From CAZMCT01 sp964564785 (GTDB lineage Bacteria > Planctomycetota > Phycisphaerae > UBA1845 > Fen-1342), in the NCBI GenBank assembly GCA_964564785.1, contig CAZMCT010000002.1, positions 1-64,000 on the forward strand: a stretch of 64,000 nt of DNA, read 5' to 3'. Shown piece after piece: positions 61,750-64,000 of the stretch. Position 1 is the stretch's first letter, and each line of letters starts with the position of its first letter. A program made the translations under genes and the position numbers. The notes below the pieces were generated by a model. The model was not told where the DNA came from. It was given only the letters and a program-made list of their open reading frames with translations, and searched no databases.

Positions 61750-62012
61750 CGTGCTCTCCTTTTGGTCAGGCCACCATGCCATTCCTTGCCAGATGCGTTG
61801 AAGGCCGGGCTCCGCCCGTTATCGGAGACGACAGCATAAAACCGGGCTGCGGCCGACGCAAGCCGGGCCGCGACGGAAGCCGCCCCCTGCCGCGCCCGCT
61901 GGCCGCGGAGCCCGCTTTCGTTGACGACCCGCCGCGCCCCGCGTACGCTGACCCGGGTACGTGGGTCGCCACCGCCCGAGAGTGCGCGCCCGCCGGCTCT
62001 GGAAAGGCCGCC

Positions 62013-63287
62013 ATGAAACGGATCTTGTTCGCCACGCTGCTCGGGGCCGCGCTGACCAACGCGGTTCACGCCGAGAGCGACTTCCTGCCGGCCGAGCCGC
62101 TGCGGGCCGCCGGCCTCGTCAAGTACTGGCAGCTTCAGATTCCGCTCGAGCCCGGCCAGAGGCTCCGGGACTGCTACCTGGTCGACGATCACTTGTACCT
62201 CGGCACGCAGAGCGGCTACGTCTACTGCTTACACGCTCCAACCGGGGTCATCCGCTGGCTGCGGCCGATCACGCGTTCGGGGTACAACGTCCGTCGGCCC
62301 GCGCACAGCGGCGACGACGTAGTGTTCGTCACGCCGACCGATATTCAGGTGTACAACCGGCATTCGGGAGCACCGGTCCGCCGGACGGAGCTGCGCTTTC
62401 CGAGCAGCAGCGCCCCGGTCAGCGATGGCGCGCGGCTGTTTGTGGGCGGTGTCGACCGCCGACTCTACGCGTTCGACCTCGGCACGCTGTTCTACGATTG
62501 GCGGGCGCTGACCAGTGCCCCGATCTCCGCGGCGCCGGTGGTCGTGGGCGACCTAATCGTGACCGCCAGCGATGTCGGCGACGTCTACGCGGCCCGCCGC
62601 GAGAACAAGCGCATCGTGTGGCAGACGTCGACCCACGGGGGCGTCAGCGCGGACCTGGTGGCCGACGACCGCGGCGTTTATGTGGCCAGTCGTGACTTCT
62701 CGCTCTACCTCCTCGACGCCGGCTTCGGCAACGTCCGCTGGCGGGCGCGGCTGTCCGGACCGCTGTCCGAGCCGCCCGTGCCCACCCCCGACCTGATCTA
62801 CCAGTATTGCCCGGCCGACGGCCTGGTCGCGATCGAGGGCGAGCCGGTGGCGATCATCGACGAGCGCATCCGCTGGAAGCTGCCGAGCGGGCGGTTGGCG
62901 CTGACCGTACTCGACCGCGTGGTCTACGTGCTGCTGCTCGAGGACACGCTGGCTGCGGTTGATGTTCAGACCGGCGCTGTGCGGCACGCGGTGCCGGCCG
63001 GCGGGCTGCGGATCGGCCTGCCTGCACCGGGGGCCGGCACGGTCTACCTCGTGTCCGAGGACGGTCGGGTGTTCTGCGCTCGCCCGGCCGGTGTGCCGCC
63101 GCTGGGGCGGGAGGACGTCGTGGCTGCACTGCGGATGAGCGCCGACGGTGCGACGCAGGCGCCCGCGACACAGCCGTCCGTCGCGGCGCCGGCGGCGATG
63201 GCCGAAGACCCTCTCCAGACCCGGCGCGGTGGGGCACCGATCGGCGGCCGGTCGCGTGTCTCGCGCGAGTTTCAGCCCAAGCCGTAG
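62013..63287 (+). CDS. PQQ-repeat (BamB-like) beta-propeller protein
   Basis: A 424-residue exported protein. A signal peptide (KRILFATLLGAALTNAVHA) precedes propeller blades with PQQ/YxxD-W-type repeats: LYLGTQSGYVYCLHAPTGVIRWL, LFVGGVDRRLYAFDLGTLFYDW, VTASDVGDVYAARRENKRIVWQT and YVASRDFSLYLLDAGFGNVRW. This resembles BamB and quinoprotein-like propellers without the dehydrogenase residues. The last 70 residues are Ala/Pro/Gln-rich and disordered. The role may be assembly of envelope proteins or ligand binding. GGAAAGG lies nine bases before the ATG. The gene is followed by purH after 169 bases. Confidence 0.8.
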   Translation: MKRILFATLLGAALTNAVHAESDFLPAEPLRAAGLVKYWQLQIPLEPGQRLRDCYLVDDHLYLGTQSGYVYCLHAPTGVIRWLRPITRSGYNVRRPAHSGDDVVFVTPTDIQVYNRHSGAPVRRTELRFPSSSAPVSDGARLFVGGVDRRLYAFDLGTLFYDWRALTSAPISAAPVVVGDLIVTASDVGDVYAARRENKRIVWQTSTHGGVSADLVADDRGVYVASRDFSLYLLDAGFGNVRWRARLSGPLSEPPVPTPDLIYQYCPADGLVAIEGEPVAIIDERIRWKLPSGRLALTVLDRVVYVLLLEDTLAAVDVQTGAVRHAVPAGGLRIGLPAPGAGTVYLVSEDGRVFCARPAGVPPLGREDVVAALRMSADGATQAPATQPSVAAPAAMAEDPLQTRRGGAPIGGRSRVSREFQPKP

Positions 63288-63400
63288 CCGCAGGCGACCG
63301 GCAGCTAGTAGCGGCCGGCGGGGCTGTGGGGCGGGGACTTTCAATCCGAGGCGCGGCGCTCGTCCGCGGAGCAGGAAGCGGCACGGCATCAGCACCGCAA

Positions 63401-63430
63401 TTCACGTCATACAGCGCGCCGCTTTATAAT
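63401..63430 (+). promoter_or_regulatory. Promoter upstream of purH
   Basis: A perfect TATAAT (63425-63430) follows TTCACG (63401-63406) at 18 bases. It lies 27 bases before the purH start codon, which leaves a short leader with GGGAGAG as ribosome site. No purine riboswitch or PurR-type palindrome was recognised. Confidence 0.55.
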
Positions 63431-63456
63431 CCGCGCCGAGCAATCCGGGAGAGCGC

Positions 63457-64000
63457 ATGTCCGCTGAGTCCCCGCCTGAACGCCCCCCGATCCGCCGTGC
63501 CCTCATCAGCGTCTACGACAAGACCGGCATCGTCGACTTCGCCCGCGCCCTGCACGACGAGTTCGGTATCGAGCTGATCTCCACCGGCGGCACGGCGAGG
63601 GTGCTGAAGGACGCCGGCCTGCCGGTGACGCTGGTCGAAGAGATCACCGGGTTCCCGGAGATGCTCGACGGGCGGGTCAAGACGCTGCACCCAAGGATTC
63701 ACGCGGCGATTCTGGCCGACCGCGACAATCCCGACCACATGCGACAGCTCGCGGAGCAGGGCATCGAGCCGATCGACATGGTCGTGGTGAACCTGTACCC
63801 GTTCGAGCAGACGATCGCCAAACCGGGCTGCACATTCGACGAAGCGATCGAGATGATCGACATCGGCGGCCCGTGCCTGCTCCGCGCCGCGGCGAAGAAC
63901 CACCGCGGGGTGGTCGTCATCCCCAGGGTCGATTTCGCCGCGGCCGCGCTCGCTGAACTCCGCGGGGTCGGCCGCCTTTCGGAGGAACTGCGCCGTACCT
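63457..64000 (+). CDS. purH: Bifunctional AICAR transformylase/IMP cyclohydrolase, 5' part
   Basis: PurH carries out the last two steps of IMP synthesis. Only the N-terminal 181 codons are in the window; the frame runs off the right edge. The cyclohydrolase domain is recognised by [61 protein letters not shown] and [16 protein letters not shown]. The start ATG 63457 has GGGAGAG upstream and a good TATAAT promoter. The transformylase domain must lie beyond the window. Confidence 0.95.
   Translation, partial: MSAESPPERPPIRRALISVYDKTGIVDFARALHDEFGIELISTGGTARVLKDAGLPVTLVEEITGFPEMLDGRVKTLHPRIHAAILADRDNPDHMRQLAEQGIEPIDMVVVNLYPFEQTIAKPGCTFDEAIEMIDIGGPCLLRAAAKNHRGVVVIPRVDFAAAALAELRGVGRLSEELRRT

Overview
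The window is GC-rich bacterial chromosome, most likely from a planctomycete close to Phycisphaerae. Four things point there. Three secreted proteins end in the paired 'DG-x-x-x-F-x-DI-x-PFV' dockerin-like module common in that group. One protein ends in a PEP-CTERM sorting tail. There is a membrane protein with a CGYxLxGL...CPECG zinc ribbon. MqnD shows that menaquinone is made by the futalosine route. No phage, CRISPR array, rRNA or transposase gene was seen. Several families of short palindromic repeats are spread through intergenic DNA and also enter some genes.

Layout. 0.2-8.5 kb: two B12-binding radical SAM enzymes flank recJ, mtnP, mqnD, a tRNA-His and a cold-shock gene. 8.6-13.1 kb: a tight four-gene respiratory operon (tetraheme cytochrome, Tat-exported four-cluster Fe-S protein, NrfD-type quinol subunit, octaheme HAO-family cytochrome) lies behind a perfect FNR-type box. 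The likely meaning is quinol-linked nitrogen-oxide or hydroxylamine chemistry under low oxygen. 13.1-23 kb: envelope and secreted proteins, including cardiolipin synthase, a NamZ/DUF1343 muramidase, a dockerin-tagged exonuclease/endonuclease/phosphatase-fold protein, a fused 5'-nucleotidase/PhoD phosphatase and a PEP-CTERM protein. 23.8-35.4 kb: a tRNA-Ser, then a six-gene minus-strand run (DUF3300, DUF2950, OprB-like porin, lipoprotein sulfatase, DUF1254, octaheme-TPR cytochrome) with a divergent AraC-type regulator.

35.7-49 kb: a Ser/Thr kinase fused to a DUF1080 domain and coupled to a dockerin protein, a small anti-sigma-like protein, a haem-sensing histidine kinase, a TolC-type lipoprotein, flagellin with a clear terminator, and several planctomycete-type secreted proteins. 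49.2-59.5 kb: nuoABCDEFGHI on the minus strand. Most of its junctions carry repeat elements. One repeat cluster is translated inside nuoG, another forms the C-terminus of nuoE, and a decayed nucleotidyltransferase remnant sits between nuoE and nuoD. nuoJKLMN are not in the window. 59.7-64 kb: a small HTH protein with a good promoter, hisA, an OmpA-type lipoprotein, a beta-propeller protein, and the start of purH, which runs off the end.

The two most interesting systems are the FNR-box/HAO/NrfCD-like operon and the penetration of palindromic repeats into the nuo operon and the kinase gene. All functional names come from reading motifs by eye; no database search was run.
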